From Musa acuminata AAA Group (taxonomy: Eukaryota > Streptophyta > Magnoliopsida > Zingiberales > Musaceae), in assembly GCF_036884655.1 (NCBI RefSeq), contig NC_088344.1:33313001-33377000 (forward strand): 64,000 bases of DNA, written 5' to 3'. A program made the translations under genes and the position numbers. The notes beneath the pieces were generated by a model that was not told where the DNA came from, made no database searches, and saw nothing but the letters and a program-made list of their open reading frames with translations. Shown piece by piece: positions 26,443-36,922 of this stretch; the first letter of the stretch is position 1, and every line of letters starts with the position of its first letter.

Positions 26443-27150
26443 GTTTCAACCCACGTTAAAGCCTTCCAAGATCAACGAACCCCAATGCCGGTGTTTCCCA
26501 CACTAAAAACGCACAAGGAAACAAAGAACAGAATAATTTTGCAAGAAATTCCGACGACTTCAGGGGATCTTGCCAGCCAATTTGCTGAAACAGCTCCGGA
26601 GCTAAGAAATAACTCAAAGATCTTGATGGGAACCCTAGAAAGTCGTGATTCCCGAAAGAAACCCTCGAACTCCACGAGACGCCACGAAATTGACCAGGCT
26701 TCCGAATGGGGCCTCCAAGGAGACGAAAGGCTGCCGTGGAAGGACTGTCGACGGGATACCCTAATCCACGACGAAGGCGTTGGAATCTTGGGTCATGGAC
26801 GAGGGCGTTTCAACCCAGGTTAAGGCCTTCCAAGAGCAAGAACCGCAATGCCGGTGTTTCCCACCCTAAAAGCGCATAAGGAAACCAAGCATAGGATGAC
26901 CTCACGATAAATTCCAACCACTGCAGCGGTTTTTGCGACCCTATGGGTGCTGAAACAACGCCGGATCTCGGGAATAGCTCAAAGATCTTGACGGAAATCT
27001 TCGAACTCCACGACACGCCGGGAAACCGCCCAGGCCTCCGAATCAAAACACACGGGACATCCAAGGCGAAGAAGGGCTACCGTGGACGGACCGGCGACGG
27101 AATGCTCTAATCAACGACGAAGGCGATGGAATCTTGGATCATCGGGCTCG
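26443..27150. repeat. 364-bp tandem duplication in the PRAF 5' leader/promoter
   Basis: Two copies, 26443-26806 and 26807-27150, each start GTTTCAACCCA. They share AATGCCGGTGTTTCCCAC, CTCAAAGATCTTGA, CTTCGAACTCCACGA-like sequence and GGCG(T/A)TGGAATCTTGG. Copy 2 has small deletions. The block sits upstream of the PRAF start codon (26196-26198) on the minus strand, within its leader, a leader intron or the promoter. Confidence 0.88.
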
Positions 27151-27400
27151 GCTGGACGAGGGGAAGCGATCGGCCCCGCTTGTAGGGAATCGCGCGTTAT
27201 TCTGGATCTCCGCCGCGCACGAGACCGAGAGATGATCTGATCGAGAGCTTCGCCGCCCAACGAAGCAGAAGAAGAAGACAAAAGAAGAGAGAGAGAGAGA
27301 GGTGACGAATTCAAATGCGGTGATCCCTGCAATTGCTAACTTGCGCCCCTCTCTCTCTCTCTCTCTTTCATTCTTTCCCGTAATTAATGGACACGTCAGC
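27151..27400 (-). promoter_or_regulatory. Probable PRAF transcription start region with pyrimidine-rich tracts
   Basis: GC-rich sequence with two simple tracts, (GA)n at about 27287-27302 and (CT)n at 27343-27366 as read on plus. Such tracts are common in plant 5' leaders. The exact start site and leader intron cannot be fixed from the sequence. Confidence 0.4.
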
Positions 27401-29435
27401 AGCAAAACCCCGTTAAAGCTGAGATCAAATGCACATTAAATTAAAAGGGCGGAAGAAAGAAACACGCACCGAAAGAACCACCCAAAGTTCTCTCACATGA
27501 GACTGTCCTCCGGGACCCGCTGACGTAGACTTCGCCACGTAGGACGAGAAGCCAACGGTGTCCTGCTAAATTTATGGGGAGCCACACGTGCCTTTTTCAG
27601 AATTAAGTAATTATATCACTTTAGAGAAATAATTAGATAATTAATTTTATTATTATTAGTAGGCAAAACTGCATATTAAGTAAGTGATTGTCCAATTGGT
27701 CTCTCTAAATTTATAATTAGCATATATATGCTTGAATTTTTTTCTACATCAGTTAACTTACTATTTAGAACTATAAATTATATTTAACAATATAGGGATT
27801 TTTATGATAATCAAAATTATATTATTTGAATGTAAAATCTTTGACAAAATCTTTATTAGCTAGTTTTCATTATTATTATACTCAAGTTCATATCTGATAA
27901 TTTTTATTAAAATATCATGTTATATTACTAATACCAAACAGGGAATAAAAAATTAACCAATATTATTTATTTCACTATTATCATTCTAATAAAAAAATTA
28001 AGAGGATAAGAGCAAATTCTTCCTTTTTGATATTTTAGATATGAAAATTTATATACTTATATATCCTTTTGAACTCAAACTAACTAATATTTTCTTTATC
28101 ATTTTATAGTAGCATATGTGAAGATTACTAATTTAGAAGGAACCATTTGAAGATATACTGATGCTAATTAGAATTTTATAGTCATTTCATTGGTGATACA
28201 TGGATTAATTATAATGACATAGTTACAAGTTTTTGAAGAAGAAGAAAATGAAAATATATTCCAGTCTTAAATGTATATATATATATAATACAGGATCATA
28301 TTCCAAAATGTATGTGGGAGAGATCAAAAGATCATCTCCCACTTAGCTCAGTTAAGTTGATGAGGTATCAGAAAAGAGTGATTGTGTTTGGACTCTATCT
28401 TAATCATGATCTCCTAAAGAAAGAAGAAATTAAGTCTAAGCTAATTGAATTAAAGTTCTCATTTGCTTGTTTAATTGTAATGTTTAGTCAACATTTGAAT
28501 CTGAGGTTTGTTTTTCTAATGACTCTTACTTCAGTCACACTAAAATATGATAATGAATGACTCTTTGAGAGTCTAAGAATTAATACTTCTAAGGAGATTG
28601 GTTCATTTTTCTTCTTTTGAAGAGAAAATGGAAGAGATACACCATGTTGTATCTCTATATCCAGCAGTAATGCACCATGGTTTCATCATGCTGCCATCAA
28701 AACAAAATAATTCATGTGCAGCAGCAGCCATGATAGGAGAACATAAAGCATCAGATATCCTGGAATGGAGCTTTTCCCAGAGAGAGAGAGAGAGAGGAAT
28801 ATAAATGTTGAAGCATGCGGTAGAGAGGACATTAGATTCATCCTAAAGTGACTACAATGTGTCAGATATCATTTGCACAAAGAGATCACAGGAGGAAATA
28901 TATGACCTTCAACAGTTACCTAAATATACTTCCAAATCAAGCTGACATATCTGTGTTTTAAGCAGCCATTGGAAGATGACTTCACAAGGAAGAGTAATAG
29001 TCGACCTTGTTCTCGGAGGAGATGAGCTTAAGAGAGAGGAGAGAAAGGATAAGGCTTAATTCATGTGGTTAGGGTTACCCAATGTGACAACTCGACTGTG
29101 ATAGAGAAAGAGCCGACAGCCTGCGCTAGCGTGGAATTATGACAGCTTTGGCCTTTTGCCATGCTCCTCCTTCACATTCATCCAGCCATGGCAGACTCAG
29201 ACGGTGCTGTAGTTGAGAGCTCCTGCATGCCAGTATTGTATTTTGATGGGTGTTTTCATGTACAGAGAAATGGGACAACACTTGTATGTGTTTGGATGTG
29301 TATATGGAACTGTAGCGCAACACATTCCAAGAGGCAGCAATCATTGATCATATCACTCTCTGAGTGATTCTGAAGTTGACGTGCTGCTGAGCTCGATGCG
29401 TCTTTCTGGTCACCTTCATTGAATAGGAGCCTCTC

Positions 29436-29437
<2 letters not shown>
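27401..29437. other. AT-rich spacer between PRAF and TCP
   Basis: Largely AT-rich, with no frame of family character. The longest frame (28312-28560, plus) has no recognisable similarity. A minor (GA)n run is at about 28780-28795. Confidence 0.5.
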
Positions 29438-29509
<72 letters not shown>

Positions 29510-29511
29510 TT
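29438..29511. repeat. (CT)n microsatellite
   Basis: About 70 bp of nearly pure CT with two CTAT interruptions near the right end, just downstream of the TCP gene's stop codon. It produces spurious Arg-Glu repeat frames on the minus strand. Confidence 0.95.
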
Positions 29512-29787
29512 CGGTTGATGAGCATCTTGCAGCCACCCAATAAGAAATGGAGAAGAAAAGAGATCATGTTATGAAAGATAGGATCACAACACTGTGTGTC
29601 GATCCAAATTAAGGTAGTGAAACCATCAAAACCTGCCATTTCACACACAGAAATGACTTGCATTCGTATTGCGAGTGACGGACGTAGGCTTATAGTCAAA
29701 ACAAATAGAGTAAAAAATCATCCAAAAATCGAAAGATTAAAGCAGAAGAAGAGGGAAAACCAGCGCATGCATGGTTGTGAGGCCGAG

Positions 29788-30849
29788 CTACGAATCGCTG
29801 GTGCTCATCGTGTCATGGCGCTCGCTGTCTCGGTGCGATTGTTGGGTCAGAGACTGCATCGCCTCGGAGTTGCTCGGCGACGATCGATACATGTTGAGGG
29901 CGGAAGGGATTCCCGTGTACCCCTCGCCGCCGCCGGAACCCAGCCCAAGCTGCTGGCTTGGCAGAAGAGCCATGGGCGTAGGGATGTTCATGAAGTGCAG
30001 ACCGCCGGACATGGATCCTCTAAGCATGGAGGCATTTGCTGCTTGAGGGAATGTCCATATAGACTGGTTGCTACTGCCCACCATGTCTTGTGCGTTAGGG
30101 TTTGTGACCATCCATACAGTTCCTGGCATCTGCCCATGGCTTGCCTGGCTGTAGCCTGCCATCTGATGCTGCACTGGCGATGGTTGATGCTGATGAATCT
30201 CCGACTCCCATCGGCGTTTCCTTATGTTCCCGATGTCGGCCTCCGACGATGCGTCGAGGCCGATGCTGCATGAGTTGAAATTGAGAAGCACGGAGGAGGA
30301 GGACGACGGGACCTCCGGGGGGAAAGCAGAGCTGCCGCCACGTTCCCATTCGTTGTGGAACCGAAGGGACGGGCCGGGGTGAGCGGCCGCCACGCCACCG
30401 AAGTAATTCGCGGCGCGGAGGTGGGAGGGAGCGGACACGCTGGAGCCGGAGCCGCGGAGGGAGATGTTGAGCGAGGTGAAGTTGGCGGGGATGGTGCCGG
30501 TGCCCGTGGCCGCGATCACCGCGGGCTCGGCCTGCTGGAGCAGCCACTCGATGGTCTCCCCGTCGGTCTTGTGGCCCAGCTCGCGCGTGAGCTGGAAGAC
30601 GCGAGCTGCGCAGAGGGCGGGCATGCGGATCCGGCGGCCGCGCCCCTCGACCTTGGTGTGGCGGTCCTTGTTGGAGCTCCGCTTGGGCGGCGGCTTCCTC
30701 AGTCGGTCAGCGGCGATCTCGCCAGCGGCGGTGGTGGAGGATATGGCTAAGGAAGGGTAAGCGGAGCTGGAGCAGGAGTCTTCTTCCTTCTTCTCGAGGA
30801 GCTGGAGAGGGAAGTTGGGCCGTCGTGATCCGCCAGGTTCGCCCTCCAT
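29788..30849 (-). CDS. Class I TCP transcription factor (TCP9/TCP19-like)
   Basis: Intronless 353-residue DNA-binding protein. The TCP domain spans about residues 56-114 ([18 protein letters not shown], then [20 protein letters not shown], then [20 protein letters not shown]). The short basic region and the QQAEPAIIAATG-type end are class I (PCF) features; this class binds GTGGGNCC-type sites and acts on cell proliferation and growth genes. The N-terminal [11 protein letters not shown] and the C-terminal Gly-rich end with an ALNMYR-like tail resemble the TCP9/TCP19 branch, as far as I recall it. I chose the ATG at 30847-30849 (MEGEPGG); an in-frame upstream ATG adds 31 residues that look like leader. 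There is no miR319-type site, as expected outside the CIN class. (GA)n tracts lie upstream. Confidence 0.93.
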   Translation of the reverse strand: MEGEPGGSRRPNFPLQLLEKKEEDSCSSSAYPSLAISSTTAAGEIAADRLRKPPPKRSSNKDRHTKVEGRGRRIRMPALCAARVFQLTRELGHKTDGETIEWLLQQAEPAVIAATGTGTIPANFTSLNISLRGSGSSVSAPSHLRAANYFGGVAAAHPGPSLRFHNEWERGGSSAFPPEVPSSSSSVLLNFNSCSIGLDASSEADIGNIRKRRWESEIHQHQPSPVQHQMAGYSQASHGQMPGTVWMVTNPNAQDMVGSSNQSIWTFPQAANASMLRGSMSGGLHFMNIPTPMALLPSQQLGLGSGGGEGYTGIPSALNMYRSSPSNSEAMQSLTQQSHRDSERHDTMSTSDS

Positions 30850-31133
30850 GTCTGGATCAGACCATGGTACTTCACAGATAAGGACTTGAGATCTAATGAT
30901 GGTGAGAGAGGGGCGAGGCACAGGGAACAATCTAACAATCAAACTCCAAGATCCAGCAGCCGATATAGATGCTTTAATTTGCTGTGATGGAGGTCAAGAG
31001 GAAGCGATACCTAGAGATCATGCAGGCCTTTGGCTTGTAGAGTACTCAGGATTCCTATATGAGAGATGGTACTACCATTTTATGGGCCTTGTTAGGACAT
31101 CTCCCGCTGAAAGCTTGAGATGTGAGGCGCTGT

Positions 31134-31135
<2 letters not shown>

Positions 31136-31166
<31 letters not shown>
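31136..31166. repeat. (GA)n microsatellite upstream of TCP
   Basis: About 30 bp of GA, roughly 290 bp upstream of the TCP start codon, in its leader or core promoter. On the sense (minus) strand it is a CT tract. Confidence 0.9.
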
Positions 31167-31170
<4 letters not shown>

Positions 31171-31305
31171 TTCTGGGAAGAGACCAAGCTACTGCATCTA
31201 ATTTATGCAACTTGTAGGGCACAGTGATGAGGGGTAGGGAGTTGATTGAGGAAGAAATGGATAAAGAGAGACCAAACTACCTCAAGTTTGAAGGAGACTG
31301 ATGTG

Positions 31306-31307
<2 letters not shown>

Positions 31308-31349
<42 letters not shown>
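31308..31349. repeat. Second (GA)n microsatellite upstream of TCP
   Basis: About 40 bp of GA followed within 50 bp by a (GAA)n run at about 31400-31425. Together with the previous tract it makes a strongly purine-rich plus strand upstream of TCP, a pattern bound by plant GAGA-binding (BBR/BPC) proteins in other genes. Confidence 0.9.
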
Positions 31350-31350
<1 letters not shown>

Positions 31351-32158
31351 CGAGAGAAGGTGAACACCTCCAATCTCCTCAGCTTCAGAGAGGGAGAGAG
31401 GAAGAAGAAGAAGAAGAAGAAGAAGGCATGGGGGAGGATAAGGGAGAAGAGAGAGGGATTAAGGCAATGGGAAAGCAATGATTATAGAGACAAAGTATAA
31501 AGCAGGTCAGGTTGGACACCAATATAAATTCCATGCAATGCTAGTGCACAGGGAAGTTGCAAAATGTCAATTTAATTTATATTATCACCTCAGTAATTTA
31601 ATTCTATTGCAGTCAGATCTTTGATTGAGGATGAGTCTAATATCCATACAAATTCAAAAAAAATAGCTATGAAAAAAGATTAAATAAGAAAAATATAAGA
31701 GTAACAATGAGTTCATAAAGAATATATAAATATATATAAATATATATATATCATTTTGTAAGAAGAAAGTAAAAAAACAAAAGTATCAAACAGGGTTTTA
31801 AAACACGTATTAAAATTTTCTCTATTTTTTGGGGATGGATAAAAAAATATTTAATCTCATGTAATGTTTTTTTTTTTTGCCAAAAATTAAGTGTGTAATT
31901 TTTATTTTCATTTATTTCTTGGAAATTAATTTGAAGTGGCACAGTCACCTGGCGCAGACTCCACGTGCGGTGCTCTGTTGTCGCGTATTACTCGGAAGGA
32001 CAATGGTGGAGACAGCGGGTCCCACTTTGCAAGTCAAAGCACAGGCGACTCCAGAAAGAAGGTGAGCACGTGGGTCAGCCCCCACTCCAGTACCCTTTCC
32101 ATTTCCTACTCCCCCCCTTCCTTCCTCCCTCCCTCCGAGTAAACCCTATGTGTTAAGA

Positions 32159-32180
32159 GTTAGGGTTAGGGTTAGGGTTT
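32159..32180. other. Telomere-motif tract
   Basis: Three consecutive TTAGGG units ending in TTT (GTTAGGGTTAGGGTTAGGG), preceded by AAACCCTA at 32141-32148. Short AAACCCTA-type motifs are known in plant promoters (telo boxes). Here there is no annotated gene close on either side. The next bases are a pyrimidine run ending CTTAAACAG, which resembles a 3' splice site. Confidence 0.7.
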
Positions 32181-32745
32181 TCTCTCTTCCTTTCTCTTAA
32201 ACAGGCTGTGCTCAAAATCTCATACGATCAAAACACTTTGCTCTGATAACCTAATAGAAGAAAATAATATTTGAATTCATGATTTGTTCACTAAGAAATA
32301 AACTGGCACTATTTTCATGGTATTTTGGGTGAGTTTTTATAACATGGCTTTGATATCAATATCCTCATTTTAATTGAAAGATTTTTGCCCTAATAATTTT
32401 CTTGATTGTCTTGACATGGATTTATTGGCCTTTTTTTACTGGAGTCTGCCTTGTGATCAAGGAAGCATGAGTAATATATTTCAGCAAAATTGTTGCATGT
32501 GTGTTTAGTAAAGTCTTAACATTAATTTGCATGAATTTAATTTATTTTGGGACAATAAATATGTTCTGGATTTTGGATTGTTAACTTCTAATTACTCAAT
32601 TTTTGGTGATGTCATAATTCATCAAGACAAACTATATTTACTAGGAAAAGAAGTCAATAAAATAAATTACACTTAATGCTGAATCATAAAATAATAATTA
32701 ATGGACTTGTAATTATAGAAAATGAAATTTTAATGACAACATAGA

Positions 32746-32748
<3 letters not shown>

Positions 32749-32797
<49 letters not shown>
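32749..32797. repeat. (TA)n microsatellite
   Basis: About 48 bp of nearly pure TA in the spacer. Confidence 0.95.
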
Positions 32798-32799
<2 letters not shown>

Positions 32800-33734
32800 T
32801 AAAGGGTTCAACGTTAACTCTGAGTCCAATGTTAATGTGCTTGTTGCAAGTCTTAAAATCGAACTACGATGGTTCTAGAAAGCCTTCTAACAAAATTATA
32901 TTAAAGGCATGATCGATGAATACCCTATGTTACTTTTAAGTTAATAAATAAATTAAAAAATTAAAAATTAGAAGAAAAGTGTTCATATATAATTCAATCA
33001 TAAAAATCAAGAGATGCATGTTTACGGTGGATATTTGAAAATGGGTGAGAGTCGGTGCCAGTCATAATCATTAATTAGTACTTGATCGTAAAAAATCTAT
33101 TAAACCATTGGATGTTATGATTACTATGCACGTGTTTAGTGCTTCGCATGAATAAAATAAAAAGTTTAACTAACTTATTAGGTAATAGGGTACCCGAAAT
33201 AACATTCACTCAAAATCGATTTGATTGTGATGCTTGGTTGATACATCATATGGTGTAGGATGGTTCACATGTTGAATCCCCTTTATCACGTTTATATCTG
33301 CATCAATTTTTATAATAATAAACTTTTGATAGTTTGGCATCATTAAAAAAAAAAAAAGGATATATTTCCAACATGAATCTCATAATTACAAACATGTTAA
33401 CCATGAATCAATCAGGTGGCAACTACATGATTGAACAAGTGTTAAGGTGCTCATTTGCCATGAGAATAATTTGAATTGATCTCCCACTTTAATCTAAATT
33501 AAAAGCTGAGTAACTCATAACAACATACTCTTAACTTTTATATCCACTATATTCTCATCCCTACCTTCAATACAAATGTGATTAATTAATCATGAGTAGC
33601 ATTACTTTTGTTCAAATCCTATGAGACATAACCCTCTCTCTATAAGGACACATGAATTTGGCTCCTAAATATTTCCAACAATGCAAATTATGTTCAGTAT
33701 TTCTCAATTTTCCTCAAATTATTCTATCTCAAAT

Positions 33735-33738
<4 letters not shown>

Positions 33739-33775
<37 letters not shown>
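33739..33775. repeat. (CT)n microsatellite
   Basis: About 36 bp of pure CT in the spacer. Confidence 0.95.
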
Positions 33776-33777
<2 letters not shown>

Positions 33778-33959
33778 CATGTGTGTAAATTATATGCATG
33801 CTGTTAAAGAAGAAGCTGTAAATGGAATGAAGGAGAAACCAAAACGAGAGTGTTTCTATCTTGAGGTAATCTTTATGGGGAGGGGGAAGGGGGCGCGGAA
33901 AAAGCTTGAGGGCATTACGACGCACACATCTTTGTGGGTTGGCCATGATCATGTCCTCG

Positions 33960-34460
33960 TGCTCTCCCTCACGGTTGCCTCTCTCTTAGCTTGCTGCTGC
34001 TGCTGCTGCTGTTGCTGCACCGAAATGGAGGAGACAAGCGCATGTTACAGCCACATAATTGCTGGGCACTCCGCATCGATGGACATGAAGCAGCAGCAAG
34101 ATGCCTCGCTGCGGAGCTACCATGGCTACCTGCCAGCCATCCAATGTTGCTCCATCGACAACAGCGAGTAAAGGCGATGTCAGCCACCCTCCTCCTTTTG
34201 GCTGTAAAGTGCTGCTCCCTCGACCTGCAGTGGGACCTCGCTCCCATGGTGATCTCTCTCCCTCCCCTCCTCCTTCCACAGTACTGCCTCTGCCGGTTAA
34301 CGAGCTCCTCGTGCATCCGCTGCCTGCGCCCATGGCGATGCACCCAATGGTTCGGCCACTGGCCACCAGCCACCGAGACGAGGTGCGAGTAACAGCGATG
34401 GCCCTACTACTCACGATGTCCCCTTCCCCCCATGGCGATCTCCTTTTCCTTTTCTTTGTT
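33960..34460. other. GC-rich unexplained patch in an AT-rich spacer
   Basis: About 500 bp of much higher GC than its surroundings. It starts with a (GCT)n run (33991-34016) and repeatedly contains ATGGCGAT / CCCATGG motifs (34233, 34331, 34398, 34430). Overlapping frames of 103-142 residues occur on both strands, none with a recognisable domain. It could be a transposon piece, a degenerate exon or a repeat-derived island. Confidence 0.45.
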
Positions 34461-35364
34461 TAAAGCATGCATGTCACAGCTGGGAATCAAAGGTTGCAGC
34501 TGCTGCTATCATTGCCAGGCCATATATAACTTGCAAGGGAAGGAGAAAAGGTGACCATGCAATCCCTTTGCTTTGCTTTCAGGCTTCAGCACAACTCCGA
34601 ATGCAGATGGATGCAGTTCCCCATGAGTACACCACTGTTACCTAAAGATGAGAATACTCAGTACAGTGGTCGATCATGACAGGATTTGGGATCACACAGT
34701 GATGCCCAACATGTCACGGGAAAGGGAAGATGGAAGGTTCCCCCATGACATGATTAGGACCATGGCACCAAATGAGACTTAACCCAGTCATTAATGGAAG
34801 GTTGTGAGTGAAGGCTAGCTGATGATGATGATGGCACTCACTATACCTCAATCATCATACACCACCAACAGTGGCAACCATGGTTGCAGGTTCCAGCTTT
34901 TTCCAGTACTAATAGCCAAGGAAGCATTTTTTGCATCCTCTTATCAAACTCTTATAATGAGTATGATCATCTCCTGCAGTCATTAAGAAAAAAAACAATT
35001 TTTTTATTATGCATTTGCAAAATAAATTACCATGATCACAGTCTTATATCTCAGATCTTGTAAGAAAGAAATGAAGAGACTTTTCTAGTGACAAAAAAAA
35101 GAAAAAACCTTATTTGTTTGTAAAGTCTATTTTTGGGGATGCAAACTGCAGTGGTGGTAAAAGGTTACTTCAGCAGTGAAAACACTGTGATCTTGTATCT
35201 GTAACTTTGATGAAATAGTGACAGCCACAGTTTATTCTTGCAAGGCCTGATTGCTAATAAAGGGAAGTTTCATTTCAAACAGTTCATATGTCAAGAATTG
35301 CTCAACATGGCATATGCAAGCTCTGCTCTGCCATCAACATTTATTCCCCATATGTATCTCCTAT

Positions 35365-35368
<4 letters not shown>

Positions 35369-35398
<30 letters not shown>
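35369..35398. repeat. (CT)n microsatellite
   Basis: About 30 bp of pure CT in the spacer. Confidence 0.95.
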
Positions 35399-35402
<4 letters not shown>

Positions 35403-36922
35403 GGGTCTTTTTAGGTGATGCTGCAAATTCTGATATGTTCAGAAACAAAGGGTTGTGATATAAATATGTTTGCACATGTTTTTCTGAACTCAAATCTCCC
35501 CTTGAAAATGTACAAACGCAAAGCTAGGGAACACAGAAATTAAAGACCTGAGGAAGTAGAACACTAGATGACAGAAACCACCACCATGGCAAAGGAGACC
35601 ATAAAGCTTGCTCTTGAGAGTTGTATTATGACTTTCTACAGGGAGCTAAAGAATTCTGAGCCAAATCAGGGGTTTGAGGAAAAGCTGGACACACAAAAAA
35701 GGATTTGAGAGGAGGAGAAGGAGGAGGAGGAGGAGGAGGGAACAACTCAACTCAGCATCCAGCTGGAAGAAAGGAGGAATATTAATTATGTCCTTTGTGT
35801 CACCATATCACTGCCATAGCTCAGTGCAGGAGGATGGTGGCCTGGCACTGGACTTCACCTCCACACACACATACACACAAATCAGATCCAAACTGGTGAC
35901 ATCTCCCTCACAGGGGAAGTGGCCGAGGATGAGACCCAACAACTCATGCATGGATGCTGCAGAGGTTGGACAGCATGAACAGTAGTGACAACAGTGGGAC
36001 ATCACATGCCCTGCTGACTCCTCTCTCTGTTTGTGTGCAGTCACAAGGTCAGAGACCTTGTAGCCCTCACGTACCTACTAGACATTGATTGCAAGCATTC
36101 ACTGAGATCTGGATAACATGACTAGTAGGACAAACTGTTGTGTTGTGGATGTAAATGCAAGGCAACAGTCCACCACATCACTTGCAACCACAATTGGAAC
36201 TCATCACACCAATGAAACTAATATGAACATCACCATTTGGAACTTGAAAATGGAATGCTTAATGACACCCATAAACAACAAATCCATGACAGACAGCTGC
36301 TCCACAAAGTGTCATGCATTGGGGTGCAATTCCCCTGATTTAGATTCTTGACAAACAAAGGTGACAACTGCAACGAATTGAACAACTACTTGGTTGCAAC
36401 AAAGAAGAAAACAAAAGAAAAAAGAACTGTTAGAAAAATCTATTTTGACTCAAAAAAATGCAGCCTTCCTTTTACTTTTTTTTTTTTTTCCCGGTCAATG
36501 CAACCCAATGAGTTCTTCACTCATGAAACAAAAAAATATGCCCATTAAGTATTTTTTGTTCTTTTTTGTTCAAAACAGCACTAAAATTAGATCATTACAA
36601 TGATAATACAAAAATATCACTGCTGTCAGTATGATTATAATGGGAAAAGCAACAACAGACTCAGAAAATATAATGTGAAATTGCTATGAAATTATGCATC
36701 CAATATAGTGAAATTTGACTAACACAGCTATCAGTACACAATTCTCAACCTCATATCAAACATTTGGCAAGGAGATACAATCTAACATATCAAAGTGATG
36801 ACAACTAGGAAGCATTCTGCACTCAGTCTTTCTACTGACTATATAAACTTGGTCTTGATCCTGCACGGGAGCAGCTGTAGAAGGCCAAATGCACACAATT
36901 AAGGTGGTCATCAGCAAAGATC

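Larger units (their letters stand above)
31350..36922. other. 5.6-kb spacer between TCP and the NAP1-related gene
   Basis: AT-rich overall, with several simple repeats and one GC-rich patch (listed separately). I recognise no protein-coding gene. Frames on both strands in 33.9-34.5 kb are driven by GC-rich low-complexity sequence. I looked for common conserved plant miRNAs (miR156, 159, 160, 164-169, 171, 172, 390, 393-399) by eye and saw none. Confidence 0.5.

Noticed and set aside
26374..26823. 149-residue plus-strand frame
   Set aside because: It covers one unit of the PRAF leader duplication, is antisense to PRAF, and its counterpart in the second unit is broken.
29256..29699. Minus-strand frame with a long Arg-Glu repeat
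   Set aside because: Produced by the (CT)n microsatellite; the flanking residues have no family character.
34460..36100. Candidate pri-miRNA or snoRNA
   Set aside because: No match to conserved plant miRNA sequences and no clear long hairpin or C/D boxes; short TGATGA / ATCATCA matches near 34.81-34.86 kb are too weak.
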